Below, in pieces: positions 45,864 to 56,972 of a DNA stretch of 64,000 bases. The notes beneath the pieces are model-generated. The model did not search any database, had not been told where the DNA came from, and was given only the letters and a program-made list of their open reading frames with translations. Source of the stretch: Chlorops oryzae (Eukaryota > Arthropoda > Insecta > Diptera > Chloropidae); assembly GCA_020466095.1 (NCBI GenBank), contig CM035809.1, forward strand, positions 3,463,309-3,527,308. Direction: 5' to 3'. Numbering within the stretch: the stretch's first letter is position 1; the number at the start of each line of letters is the position of its first letter. A program made the position numbers and the translations under genes.

Positions 45864-47183
45864 AACTGGTATTTCCCAGATATAAAAACTGCAAATCAAC
45901 TTGAACTAAAAAAATCACAGTGTTTCCTGTGAAATATTTTATTTTCCGTTTAAAGCTGATATCTTAAGTAGAATGGAATTAATAGTTAAAAAACCACAAA
46001 CATTGGGAATGAAAATAAATAAAAATCGCCAAAAATTTTTATTAAAATTTTTTAAAATCGAAAGTTTTTTCAAAGTCAACCAAAACCTGGCTTCATAGGC
46101 TACCAATTAATTTCACTAAAACAGCCAAAGAACTTTAAAACAAGAATCCTGAAAGATGTTATTTTATTTATTGCAACAGAAAGACCTTCATTTCAAGCAA
46201 GACAATTTATTACATAATTTTGCTTTTATTGACGAAAAATGTAAACAACTCTAGGAAATATTGCTGAATGTTGCCTGATTTCCGAAACGCTCACTACTCT
46301 CAAGCAATCGGCGAACATTTGCGATGGACAGAAGCCAGCGTAAAAGCGTAAACATCAATGAGATATAATTTTATTTTCTTTCTTTTTTGAATTTCATGTT
46401 CATTTTTCAGTCTGTTTTATTAAGCTTCCACAGCAAAAGCCAATTTTCGATGGTATTTTTTGCTGGTTCGTGATAAGAGCTCATTATTTTTGCTCGTAAT
46501 TTCCTTTGTTGTGTAACAAATTCACACATGCATGAGCGCGATTGTTTTACAGGAAACAATACAGAAAATGGGAAAAGAATCACAAAAAGGAAAGAAAGTC
46601 TTATGAAGAGAAAAGAATGGACTTGCGTGGCTTTTATGGAAGCCATTAAAAAAAATTGCATTTCTAAGAAATAAGTTTTCAAGACGGTTTCATGGTGGAA
46701 AATATAACTCAATGCCAATGGAAAGTAATTCGGATTCAAAATTTTTTTCATTAGAAAATTATGTTTGAAGAGCAAAGGGTTTTTTATTCAAGGCAGAATA
46801 GTGCCTCAAAATTACTTAACTATCCAAAAACCAAACCTTTGATTAATCGAATTTAAAATCAAACGGGGTTAACAGTATTTTAGCGAAGCAATCAGCCATT
46901 CCAGCATTAGGATTTTATTCAAAAAATGTCATGAAAGAGTTCAGATTCCACGGTCAGATGAATACGCTTCACGCTTCAACCAAAGACCTTATAAATATCT
47001 ATAGTTACTATAGTTATAAGGTATTTGCTTCAACGTATATGTTACGTTATAATAATGCCTGGACTGCGAAGCAACATTATCGCCCGAATTCAATAATTTA
47101 ATTTGTCGCATGTTTTCTTTATTATCCTAGAAGAAAGTCCGATAAACACACACCCACATGTTTCACTTTTTTGTGCTTTTTAT
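45864..47183. other. No gene called
   Basis: AT-rich. A 122-codon frame at 46407-46775 (- strand) with a hydrophobic stretch (FLFIRLSFLFVILFPFSVLF) has no recognisable family and no splice or promoter support; it is left uncalled. Confidence 0.4.
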
Positions 47184-47688
47184 CAGGGACGTGAACCGTT
47201 TTGAACCGAAACGAATTTAAACCGAAAAAATTCTTTTATCTGGTTATGAACGGAACCATTAACCGAGTCGAAGTTTTTGAAAATTTTTTAACCGAACCGA
47301 AAACCGAACCCCCTTTTGTAAAGGTTCAGGGTTTCATTCTTGCCTGCAAACAATGCACAGTGGTCGCTCCCATAGGCCACAAATAAAAAAATTGAAGTCG
47401 ATATTCTTATGAAATTAGTATCGATACCATCTCATATATGAGCAAGGTAACCACGACTAACTTTTTATTGTGCAAATTTTAACCCTAAATGGTAAAAAAT
47501 TGCATTAGAAATAGGAACACGTGTTAACAAATTTATTTTCTTTGTTTGAGTAGTTTGAGAAATTCCCGAACCGATGAACCGAACCGAAACCCCGCTTGAA
47601 AGATGTAGAAAACCCGTTTTGAAGAACCAATCCAAAAGCTCAAACACATTCCGAACCGGGCCAATTTTCCACCCGATTCACGTCTCTG
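47184..47688. mobile_element. hAT-type MITE, CAGGGACGTGAA ends
   Basis: Terminal repeats CAGGGACGTGAA / TTCACGTCTCTG with near-perfect 8-bp duplications CTTTTTAT (47176-47183) and CTTTTGAT (47689-47696). Both subterminal regions are rich in AACCGAACCG motifs. 505 bp, no transposase. Confidence 0.8.
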
Positions 47689-47696
47689 CTTTTGAT

Positions 47697-49520
47697 TCAA
47701 TTGTCCTTTGCTATTGCAGTGAAACAGATCCTTTATACTCTCAAAAGGGCATGTTGATTAAACCTGTCAAGCATTTTCGACGGATATTTTCATTCACTAT
47801 TGGTTAATGCTTTTATAAAGAACCAAAATGGAAGGAAATGACATTTACTTTGACAGTGCCATTCAACAAGACTCAAACCAACGACGAACGAAAGATAAAC
47901 GGATGGCTGGAAATTTACATTTAATTTGCTGAAATCTTTTGCTCATTAGCTTTCATTAACCTTAAATGCAATTAAGAAGTTTTCCGGGTCATGAGTATTG
48001 ACCCATGAATTTGCCCATGGTGATTCAAGGCAGACCAGTCATGTCTGTGTTATTGATACGACGCGATTGGAAGTTGTGCTCAACGACCTTGAAACTAATT
48101 ATGTTATTAAAGATTGAATCACATTCAAAAGCCGCTGAACGCGCATTCGTGCTTACATGCTATCAGAAGCTTTGCAATCTCCCAATATGCTAAAGTGAAC
48201 TCGTCACTTACTGTCCTTTAAGAGCAATAGACACTTATTTATTTATAGCGGCTGTTGAGGGTCAGCATGGATCCCAAAATTGATACACTGTGCTTGCTCA
48301 TTCGGTCAAATTACTAAAATACACTACGTTCTTTGATGGAACTAAAAATTTAACCTCTTTGAAATTGGCGTGACGTTCAATTTCAAACAAATATTTTGGC
48401 TTTTTGTGTCATTTTTGGAGTGATTCTTACATCCATTAGAAAAAGAGCACTGGAAAACAGCTTTTCACCACCTTTCCGGAGCATAATTTGGTAATGACAA
48501 TGGATGTATATTTTTCTGTCGAGTCCTTTTCCATAAGGCTGAAAGGTCAAAAGGCAAATTAGAAGAAATATAATTTTTATAAATTGGTATCCAGAATTGA
48601 TTTTTAAAAATCGAGCCTTTGTTTGAAGAGTTAAATGCAAAGGATTACTAAAAGATTTAGTTGTGAGGAAAATTTAGGCATGCTCTACAAATCGAATCCG
48701 AATCAAAAAATTCGAAATCAATAGAGCATGCCTGAATATGAACGTATTTTTATGCGGAACTTCTCTTCACTCTAAGTATTTATATTCATGGAAACAACAC
48801 ATTTTCAAGAAAAATGTCATCGGTGCGCTTTTCTGCTTCAGAAAAGAGAATATTGTTAAATTCTGTGGTTGACCGGCGAAATGACTTAAATCCATTTTAA
48901 GAAAAAAATTGCGCTTATAACGAAAATTGGCTGCTTAAGAAGTCTACTTTTATTTAAAAAATATAAATATTATCCAGATAACAATCCTGTTGTCCTGGGA
49001 GTGCTTTGCAAAACGTCTTAAATCCACATTTCCCGGGAAAAACTACTTAAGTGACCATTCCCAACAAGCAAAATAGAGAAATATGACCAGCGTTAGGTCT
49101 ATTCAACATATTTTGGCTATATATATTTTTTGACAACATTTCTGCCTTTAAAAATCCCTAACTTCAAAGTAAGTTTTACAAGGTCGAAATTACTTAAATT
49201 CAAACTATGTTAGGGAGCTTAAAAGTCAATGTGACTTTAAAGAATATTTTATGTCGAAAATAAGTAAAAAGTCCCTCTTAAATGCGATATTAGGTTAAAA
49301 AATTACTTGTTTTGTTACCTTTCTGCTCTTTAAGATGAAGATGCCTTGATTATTCCACTTTTAAGTCGAAATGCCTATGAAGGAAAAACCAATAAAGCTT
49401 AAAACAAACGTATGTCCTATTTTGACCTAAAAGGACCATTATGTAAAGTACCGTTGAGAGCGTACGAATTTTGCGTTTCATAAACTTGTTGCAAAGTGTA
49501 AAAGTTTGAAAATGAATAAA
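47697..49520. other. No gene seen; small AGGCATGCTCTA hairpin
   Basis: AT-rich. At 48676-48733 there is a ~58-bp inverted repeat (AGGCATGCTCTA...TAGAGCATGCCT) enclosing AATTCGAAATCAAT. A related sequence (AGGCATGCTC, AATTCGAAATCAAT) occurs in both tRNA-Cys segments. Confidence 0.5.
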
Positions 49521-49641
49521 TAGTGGTATTCAAGCAACAGTGCAAATCGCAGTGTGCAATATTTGCACTGCTTTTTTTGTACGCAATTTGACAAGTGCAA
49601 ATATTGCACACTGCGTTTGCACTGTTGCTTGAATACCACTA
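49521..49641. repeat. 121-bp near-perfect palindrome (mini-foldback)
   Basis: The arms TAGTGGTATTCAAGCAACAG and CTGTTGCTTGAATACCACTA continue inward through GTGCAAA, CGCAGTGTGC and AATATTTGCACT on both sides, leaving a loop of about 20 nt. Whether its TA ends are duplicated target or part of the element is unclear. Confidence 0.85.
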
Positions 49642-49978
49642 ATATCCACTAAAACCACAAACAATTGAAAACTGAAAGCAACGCAAAGAAGTGCGATCTA
49701 TCAGCTGATTTCTCGTTCAGCTGGACCATGGCTTGACACATATACATACGTCGAAATATTTGCTATTGTGCCCTTTTACATTAGGGCAACTATTGCCGGC
49801 AATATTTTGGGTTAATGGCGAAACAAAGCGCGGGGATGTAGAGAAACTATCCCTCCGCCCTTCGTCTCGCCCAGTTTGAAAATTCGTATTTGTGCTTACA
49901 TGGGGGTAGGGGGGGGGGGGGGTAAAAAATGGTCATAATCGCCCTTACGTAATTAATGGACAGCCCCTTAAGACATTT

Positions 49979-50098
49979 CGTTAATGAAACACACTTTTTG
50001 TGGGCTAGGCACGCACGGGGATGTGGTATGGTAGCGTTTTTCTCTCTTCCCCCTGCCTCCCTTGCCAACGAAAATTTGTTTCATTATCGAAATGTCTT
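49979..50098. mobile_element. ~120-bp MITE, TAAGACATTTCG ends, copy 1
   Basis: The arms TAAGACATTTCGTTAATGAA and TTCATTATCGAAATGTCTTA enclose a GGCTAGGCACGC...GTGGTATGG...CTCTTCCCC core. A diverged copy is at 56843-56972. Confidence 0.7.
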
Positions 50099-50099
50099 A

Positions 50100-50347
50100 T
50101 GGGCTCTACGCAGATATGCAGGAAGTAAATTTCCTATACTAAACACATGCAAAAAAACCGAAGAAGTACTTTGAGTTACTTCTGATACTTCAACGAATAC
50201 GCAGATTAAAAGCAATCGAACATACAGGGTTGTATTTAAGTCATAAATTTTCTATATCTCTGTCGACATATCATCGAAATTTCAACTCTGATTTCCTTTC
50301 TTCACAAGAACGAGCTCTATACTTCCTGCATATCTGCGTAGATCCCA
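50100..50347. mobile_element. 248-bp MITE, 3-bp TTA duplication
   Basis: The terminal inverted repeats TGGGCTCTACGCAGATATGC and TGGGATCTACGCAGATATGC (- strand) continue as AGGAAGTA. They are flanked by TTA on each side (50097-50099 and 50348-50350), which suggests PIF/Harbinger mobilisation. Lies immediately next to the preceding MITE. Confidence 0.75.
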
Positions 50348-50350
50348 TTA

Positions 50351-51819
50351 ACGTGTAAATAGCGTACATGTGTGCAAGAAAGGTTCTAGTAACCAGATAC
50401 TTCCATCAGTAACGAGACGTTATTGATTACTGACTAGAGTAATCGTTACTTTTTACCGAATAGTAACGATATTTTACAGCTGTACTATCCTAGCCTATAC
50501 ATTCACATTTCAAATCGATTTTTCTCGTAAAACAGAAAAGTTAAATTAAGTCGTTTTGCCAGTCAAGCACAGAATTAAGTGCTGAGGACCTTCCACTCGA
50601 GCTTCCATTTAGCTTTTTGCAGCTCTTTTGTGCTATTTTTGGGCTTCAAGACATTTTGCGTGTTTCCTTACTAAGTTTTCTAGTTTTTTGTTGACATCAA
50701 ACAGCATCATTATCATTAAATTCATCAAAGAATTTGAGAAAAAGAGTTACTTTCATTTGAAGTTTTCATTCAATTGAGTTGATACTTGCGCGCAAAAGGG
50801 GGAATAAATTTGCCATTGAAAGCGATTTCGTGTCGAAAAAATGCTTCAATAGTTTTTCAATTCCATTCAATGAGTAATTAAGCTACTCTCAAATATTCAA
50901 TTGTTCTCTTATTCTTAGACGACACGTGAATAAAATGATTCGTTATGACTTCGGAACACGCGTGTTTCCATCTCTACTCTTCTAGCCTCTTCAAAATTTA
51001 TTACAAGTTCCTTAAATGCTGAGACATTCGACGTTTAAGAAACAATTGGACGAAATAAAAATGAAGGCAGAAAGTACTTTGCTGTGCAAAAGAAATGAAT
51101 AATCAAAAAAATTTACATTTAAATGAAGGAATTTCTTTTCATGGGCTTTTAGTGGCACTTAATTTTATTTTCCCTTGCTTTAATGAGCTTCGGGAACCAT
51201 TTTATTTTCTCTAAAATTAGATTCATCATCCCATGAAGGTTTTCGTTGCTTTAAACAAAAAAACCTTTCAAATAAAAAGCGGCATTTTAATGCAATTTAA
51301 TTAAGCTCAAGTCATAAAGTATTAAAAGAAAGCCATTTTATCCTAACCTATTTGCCGGAAAATGAATTCATCACAGTTTTTAATGTTACTTTTATTGATT
51401 TTCTGTGGAGAAGTGTGAGGCTAGCTTTCAATTAAGAAGATAGGCTTAGTATTTACATTGCTCCGAATTTGTCTTTTGATTTCACTAAATTTTGTTTAAA
51501 CAGTTCAGTCCTTGGGGTGAAGTCGTATCTTTCAAATTCGTCCACGAAGCGATGCTCACTTTTAAATCGTTAAATTTTTATTCAAAAATTTATTGATGGT
51601 ATTTTGTGTGGAAAAACAGCCAAGCGTGCTCACCTTCGAACGGTTCAATTCATTGAACATCATGAGCAGCTAGTAATGCAATTAAAGCGCGGCTTATGCT
51701 TGAATAGATAAATTTATAAAAGATTTTAGAATTTTCTGGGAATCTGCAGCAGTTTTATTAATTTTTTTTTTTTTAGTTTTTTAGCCATCCTTACATTCCA
51801 GGACCTTCTTCAAATGTTA
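50351..51819. other. No gene seen
   Basis: AT-rich sequence without recognisable repeats or exons. Confidence 0.5.
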
Positions 51820-52479
51820 AACAAGTCAGAGTGCTATAGTCAGGCGAGCCTGACAATAGAATACCCGACACAGACACACATGCTCAAATAATTTTTAATA
51901 TCAACAGGTGTTAAGGGCCATAGGGGGACCCACATACCGGCCTTTTTTAAATTTCTATATGAAAACCACACCTTTGACACGCCCAATTTTTCAATTTTCT
52001 TTATAATTCTAATCGGAGGCTTAAATATATGCTCAAATTCTAAGTTTCATTGAACGATTTCGAAAAAGTAAGACTTTGAGGCAGTTTTGAGATTTTTGTG
52101 ACAGACCCTAGTACTGGAGATACCCTTAATAATGGACCTATCAAAGAAATTTTTGGAGAGGATGTTTATGGCTACAAAGGAAGCAAAAGCGTCAAATTTC
52201 GTTCAAGTCCCATTTGAATTTCGGGTGTAGGAGACAATTTTCTAAAAACGCCTTTCGGCCACGCCCACTTTTCCAAATTTTGGAAATCATATTACTTGCC
52301 TTTAAACATGTTCAAATATCAAATTTCATCAAAATATCTTGAAGGACTTCGATTTTAGAGCAGTTTTTGTGATTTTCGTAACAGACCCTAGTACTGGAGG
52401 TACCCCTAAAAATGGTCCGATCGGCTCCATTCTCGAACTTGTTCTTACTCATGTCCCCGTTAGCACGCATACCAAATTT
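51820..52479 (+). mobile_element. Helentron-like F1, 5' part of an F1/F2 chimera
   Basis: Starts AACAAGTCAGAGTGCTATAG, with hairpin TCAGGCGAGCCTGA and ATACCCGACAC, and follows F1 as far as AGCACGCATACCAAATTT. There it joins an F2 segment of opposite orientation instead of continuing to the microsatellite and 3' stem-loop. Confidence 0.75.
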
Positions 52480-52720
52480 CTTCCTCCTCGCGCCATGCCA
52501 GAAAATAAGGGTTAATCGTAACTTGTGAAGTAAAAGGCGTAGAAAGTTCAAATTCCCAACATAGGTTGACCAAGGCGAATGAAAGGTGTAGGAAAACAAT
52601 TTATGTGGCCCGCCCACTGCCACGCCCACAAATAGAAAAGCAAAACATAGTGCGCTCATAATGTCGGGACGTTGGGTATTTCAAAGTCGGGCTTGACCGA
52701 CTTTAGCTTTCTTACTTGTT
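52480..52720 (-). mobile_element. Helentron-like F2, 5' part of an F1/F2 chimera
   Basis: On the - strand: AACAAGTAAGAAAGCTAAAG, a perfect hairpin AAAGTCGG-TCAAGC-CCGACTTT, ATACCCAACG, and the F2 interior (GGGCGTGGCAGTGGGC, CCTTGGTCAACCTATGTTGG) to about 52484. With the F1 part it makes a unit having two 5' ends and no 3' end. Confidence 0.75.
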
Positions 52721-54614
52721 AACTCAGTGCACCGTTGGCTTCCTGGGCATATTCGTTCAAAAGCAAATTAAATGTTAGATATACTGAGCTCAAATTAAAG
52801 AAAATTCTTTACCGAAAGGTGTTTCCTCCACTTGATTTAACTTTAGTAGAAAATCCTCCCACTTTCAAACGCTTTAGGAAAGTTTATGAAAAACGATGTA
52901 GTCTCGTAACACTGAAGATAACTGATGAATTATTCTCGGTTCAATAACTCAAAACCTGGAACCAATAAATTGTCGTCAAAGTTTTAAACGAGCGGAATGC
53001 GTTGAAAACCTGTGTCTGATAATCCCTCGCAAGGATATCAATTTTTTCTCAAGGAGTTCAGCTGGTCTTTTCTGCATTGTTGATTTAAGGATTTTTTATT
53101 GCCATTGTCTTGGATTGTTAAACACTAAAAGGAAGATTCTCTCACTCCACTAGCGATTTCAATTTTTCTCTTCGTGTCAAAAATTTTTTGGTGAATATCT
53201 GAGATGGAATTAATGATTTCTTATAATCTTTTCCATCTGTCCAAATCATTTTACGCCATTTGATGAATGTTTTTGCTTTAATATGTCTTTTCTTATATCC
53301 TTAAATTATTTCGAATTTATCTTAGAATGAGACTGAGAAAGTAACACGAAAAGTCTTCATTTCTGAAAAATGTCCCTTTTTTGATTGCTGCAAGTGTTTT
53401 GCGTCATTAGCCGTTGGAAATTGTAAGGACTCCATCGATCGTAGAAAAAAAATCAAATGAAATTTTATCACAAATAAGAAAAAGACTATTGCTTCACTTG
53501 TAAATAAAGGAAAAAGACTTCCACGAGGTACAGCTAAAAGCAGCTGAGGGACCCCCATCAATCGAAACTCATCTGAAATGTTTCCCATTATAGAATGGAT
53601 TTTTCCATCACATTAAAATCTTAAACAAGGTACGCTGCCATTGCTAAATCTGCTTAAGTTTGCTTAAATATGTTTGACTTAGGGAAACTAAGGAAATATT
53701 CTTCTTCCAATTTTCTATGACATTTAACAAGCTGCCTTGATTGAATTTGCTCTTTGTCTGACACTTTTCACTAAGTTTTATTGGAGATTTCCTGTGATGT
53801 TTCCCATGATATTTTCCAATTCTTTCGACTTCGATTTGTGATGTGAGTTCTTCTGAATTCCTTAGATTTGGACACACAGCTATAAGAGCGTAAGTAAAAA
53901 TTTGTATAAGCGACAATACAATAAAAGAAGTTTCTCCAAGTGCCCTCTTTAACGAATCTGTGAGGGCGAAGCTACACGTCATCGTCACATTCTTCCCAGT
54001 CGAACTATTTAATTGACCAATTAGCCTGACGAAACACGTAACCATTCAATGGGCTATTAATGCAGGAGCTATAAAAGTTGCAATTTAGACAAAATTACTT
54101 TTCTCTTGCGACGTGATTTTACTCATCTTTTGCAAGCCAAAATGCGTAAAAGCGAAACAGTTTTCATGTAGGAACCTACATTTTCAGGAACTTGATCAGC
54201 GATTATTTCAGTTTATTCGCGAAGAAACGATTTGTAGGTACTCCTATGTCGGTGAAATTGCAGAGAATTTAAATAAGCGTTTACTTGAAATTGTAGAACC
54301 GAAAACTAAAACAAGTAAGAAAGCTTGCTTAAGTTTTCAAGCAAAAAATAGACATACCTTGATTTTCTAACTACGTTTTGAATTCGAAGCTTCTGCGCGT
54401 TTTCGTAGGGGAATTGCAATAAGCCAATATCTGTGATCGCGTTGTATCCAATTGGAACTTATAGAAACAATTTCTCTTTGGTGGTTTCTTGACAAAACAT
54501 AAGGAAATTTTTTGTCCAGAGCACAGCAAAGCTACAAACAAATCCCTGCAAATTGTTGATCGCCTCCAGTCATAAACATTCCTAGAGCTATAACAAAGGC
54601 TAGAATCCAAATTA
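52721..54614. other. No gene firmly seen
   Basis: AT-rich. Holds the 133-codon frame described separately (53644-54045, -) and an 88-codon frame at 53322-53588 (-) with one hydrophobic segment and no recognisable domain. Confidence 0.4.
53644..54045 (-). CDS. Unrecognised open frame, 133 codons
   Basis: One of the longer frames outside repeats. The predicted peptide has two possible N-glycosylation sites (NSST, NVTM), one hydrophobic helix (SFIVLSLIQIFTYALIAV) and a basic, Ser/Lys-rich tail. A diverged chemoreceptor C-terminus came to mind because of the helix, but no conserved receptor motif is present. No clear promoter, splice site or polyadenylation signal decides it. A chance frame in AT-rich DNA is quite possible. 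Confidence 0.15.
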   Translation of the reverse strand: MVTCFVRLIGQLNSSTGKNVTMTCSFALTDSLKRALGETSFIVLSLIQIFTYALIAVCPNLRNSEELTSQIEVERIGKYHGKHHRKSPIKLSEKCQTKSKFNQGSLLNVIENWKKNISLVSLSQTYLSKLKQI

Positions 54615-55480
54615 ACAGGTTGGCTGATAAGTCCCCGGTCTAACAAAGAAAAACACATTTTTTTTGTCAAAATTCGTTTTTATTATTCAACATAGTTCCC
54701 TTCAAGAGCGATACAACGATTATAACGACCTTCCAATTTTTTGATACCATTTTGGTAGTACTCCTTCGGTTTTGCCTCAAAATAGGCCTCAGTTTCGGCG
54801 ATCACCTCTTCATTGCAGCCAAATTTTTTCCCTGCGAGCATCCTTTTGAGGTCTGAGAAAAAGAAAAAGTCGCTGGGGGCCAGATCTGGAGAATACGGTG
54901 GGTGGGGAAGCAATTCGAAGCCTAATTCATGAATTTTTGCCATCGTTCTCAATGACTTGTGGCACGGTGCGTTGTCTTGGTGGAACAACACTTTTTTCTT
55001 CTTCATATGGGGCCGTTTTGCCGCGATTTCAACCTTCAAACGCTCCAATAACGACATATAATAGTCACTGTTGATGGTTTTTCCCTTCTCAAGATAATCG
55101 ATAAAAATTATTCCATGCCCATCCCAAAAAACAGAGGCCATTACTTTGCCAGCGGACTTTTGAGTCTTTCCACGCTTCGGAGACGGTTCACCGATCGCTG
55201 TCCACTCAGCCGACTGTCGATTGGACTCAGGAGTGTAGTGATAGAGCCATGTTTCATCCATTGTCACATATCGACGCAAAAACTCGGGTGTATTGCGAGT
55301 TAACAGCTGCAAACACCGCTCAGAATCATCAACACGTTGTTGTTTTTGGTCAAATGTGAGCTCGCGCGGCACCCATTTTGCACAGAGCTTTTTCATATCC
55401 AAATATTGATGAATGATATGACCAACACGTTCCTTTGATATCTTTAAGGCCTCTGCTATCTCGATCAACTTCATGCTTCA
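54615..55480 (-). mobile_element. mariner element, mellifera-like, 5'-truncated
   Basis: The 3' end (left side on +) is a clean terminal repeat, ACAGGTTGGCTGATAAGTCC, preceded by TA. It continues through a 3' untranslated stretch into the transposase gene. The homology stops near 55480 without a second terminal repeat, so the 5' end, promoter and DNA-binding part are missing. Confidence 0.85.
54683..55474 (-). CDS. mariner transposase, catalytic domain, N-terminus lost
   Basis: 263 codons without interruption. It starts within the second helix-turn-helix (MKLIEIAEALKISKERVGHI, the region around residues 90-110 of a ~345-residue mariner transposase) and continues through WVPRELT. VTMDETWLYHY has the first catalytic Asp, VLFHQDNAPCHKS the second, and HPPYSPDLAPSDFFFF the third, at mariner DD34D spacing, followed by KKFGCNEEVIAETEAYFEAK to the natural end. 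The wording of the motifs fits the mellifera/Ceratitis-type mariners. The first helix-turn-helix that binds the terminal repeats is missing, so this copy should be unable to mobilise itself. The start codon is an internal Met. Confidence 0.88.
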   Translation of the reverse strand: MKLIEIAEALKISKERVGHIIHQYLDMKKLCAKWVPRELTFDQKQQRVDDSERCLQLLTRNTPEFLRRYVTMDETWLYHYTPESNRQSAEWTAIGEPSPKRGKTQKSAGKVMASVFWDGHGIIFIDYLEKGKTINSDYYMSLLERLKVEIAAKRPHMKKKKVLFHQDNAPCHKSLRTMAKIHELGFELLPHPPYSPDLAPSDFFFFSDLKRMLAGKKFGCNEEVIAETEAYFEAKPKEYYQNGIKKLEGRYNRCIALEGNYVE

Positions 55481-55499
55481 AATACGGCTCATTTCAAAA

Positions 55500-55673
55500 T
55501 CACTTTTGTGAAATTTTTTTGAGATTTTTCGTCGAGTAAACACCAAAAGTCTTTCGGGCGTCCATCTGCGAGTATACCGTGCCTGGGTGATACATTTCGA
55601 ACCTACTCTTGAATTTTGCATACTCAATCAATTGATTGTTGAGTTTGTCTTGGGTGAGTCCGGAAACTTTCAT
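55500..55673 (-). CDS. Unrecognised 57-codon frame next to the truncated mariner
   Basis: From ATG 55673 to TGA 55500-55502 the - strand reads MKVSGLTQDKLNNQLIEYAK and continues FKSRFEMYHPGTVYSQMDAR. The frame is open for about 65 codons including upstream sequence. Its composition (GCC, CTC, AAG, TAC codons) is more coding-like than its surroundings. It ends about 20 bp before the point where mariner homology begins. It is not part of a mariner N-terminus. It could be an exon fragment of an unknown gene or another element. Confidence 0.2.
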   Translation of the reverse strand: MKVSGLTQDKLNNQLIEYAKFKSRFEMYHPGTVYSQMDARKTFGVYSTKNLKKISQK

Positions 55674-56842
55674 TTCAATGGGCCAAGTTTTTGCTCACTG
55701 ATTTTTTCAACCTTCAGAAAACATTTTTTTTCAATAACACGTAAATATCACTTGTTATGTTCCATTTTCCTTTCACAATAATCGATAAAAGTTCTCATGC
55801 CACCAAAAGACGAGGCTCTACTTCTCCACAAACTTAATTGACTTTCACCTAGACGTTCAAATTTTGTCACCACCGAATGTCATTTGAAGAGTTGCCATAT
55901 GATAAACATAGTTATGCATTGTCAATACTCGACGCCACTGGTGTCATTGACGGACTTACAGCCAAACACGTTAAGCCAAAAAACTTTTGTTTTGGAAGTC
56001 TCCGACCCATTTGAAGTTTTCTATCCAATTTGAGAGATATACCACACGGAAGTTTGATTCTTGATTAGCCTTTATCTCGAGAATCTTCGATAAGGTCATT
56101 AGGAAATGCTTCTGAATGAAAAAGGTTTGAGTTTTGCGGAAACACTTATTGCTCCACATTACTCTCCCAATTTCACACACCTAATTTTCTTTCGAATTCT
56201 TAGTTGTTGATGTCTGGGTGCAAGCGGAAATCTCTTTCACCAATTCGTTTGCCTCACTTGTCGATTTTTGGTAGATAAATTTGTTTTGAAATTGGAAATG
56301 TCGTCGTAATTTTTGCATTGGGGTTTCGCATAACAATTCTTCAACAAAGAAGTTATCACGAAAGAGGTTACAACGAAATTTTCAAGAACATTGCGTGTTC
56401 ATTTTCAATCAGCGTTTAATAGGAGACATATGTTGTACGATTACCTCAGCTACTTTAACCAAAATTGATCTAACCTAGTTTCCGTGGTACGTATGTATGC
56501 ATTAGAATTGCGAGAAAAATATAAAAGGCTAAAAAACTGCTTAAAAAATTCAACAACAAGCAATCCGATTATAGAATTTTTTCGTACTTTTTCCCGGTTT
56601 TTGGCTTATATTTAAGCTAATATATTCTATATGAAAGTTAAACCATATTTATTGCTCCTAATTTCTGCGTGTGGTATTTGCACAATTCAGAATTTCAACT
56701 CATATGCTCACCTGTGGACGCTGCCTCTGTTGAAAAATTAAGGTCAAACAAAAGTTTATTTACTTAGTTCCTCATAATTTCTCAGTTTCATATGTCCCAC
56801 ATTTTACAGAGTGCTCTCAGCTTCATAGAGGGGATTAAACAG
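55674..56842. other. No gene seen
   Basis: AT-rich sequence with no recognisable exon or transposon end. Confidence 0.45.
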
Positions 56843-56972
56843 TAATACATTTCGATAATGAAAAATTTTTTTGTAGGCTAGGGAGGCGTGGAGATGTGCT
56901 ATGGGAACGATTTTTTCTCTTCCCCGTGAGTCTCTTGACAACAACAAAATTTTTTTCTATCGAAATGTCTTA
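56843..56972. mobile_element. ~130-bp MITE, TAAGACATTTCG family, copy 2
   Basis: The arms AATACATTTCGATAATGAAA and CTATCGAAATGTCTTA enclose GTAGGCTAGGGAGGCG...GTGCTATGGG...CTCTTCCCC, matching the MITE at 49979-50098. Confidence 0.7.

Noticed and set aside
46407..46775. 122-codon minus-strand frame with a hydrophobic stretch, considered as a membrane protein
   Set aside because: No conserved motif, no splice or promoter support, and composition equal to surrounding AT-rich DNA.
52312..52659. 115-codon minus-strand frame
   Set aside because: Spans the F1/F2 chimera junction; repeat-derived.
53644..54045. Odorant-receptor fragment
   Set aside because: Only a hydrophobic helix suggested it; none of the conserved C-terminal receptor residues are present. 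Kept as an unrecognised frame at low confidence.
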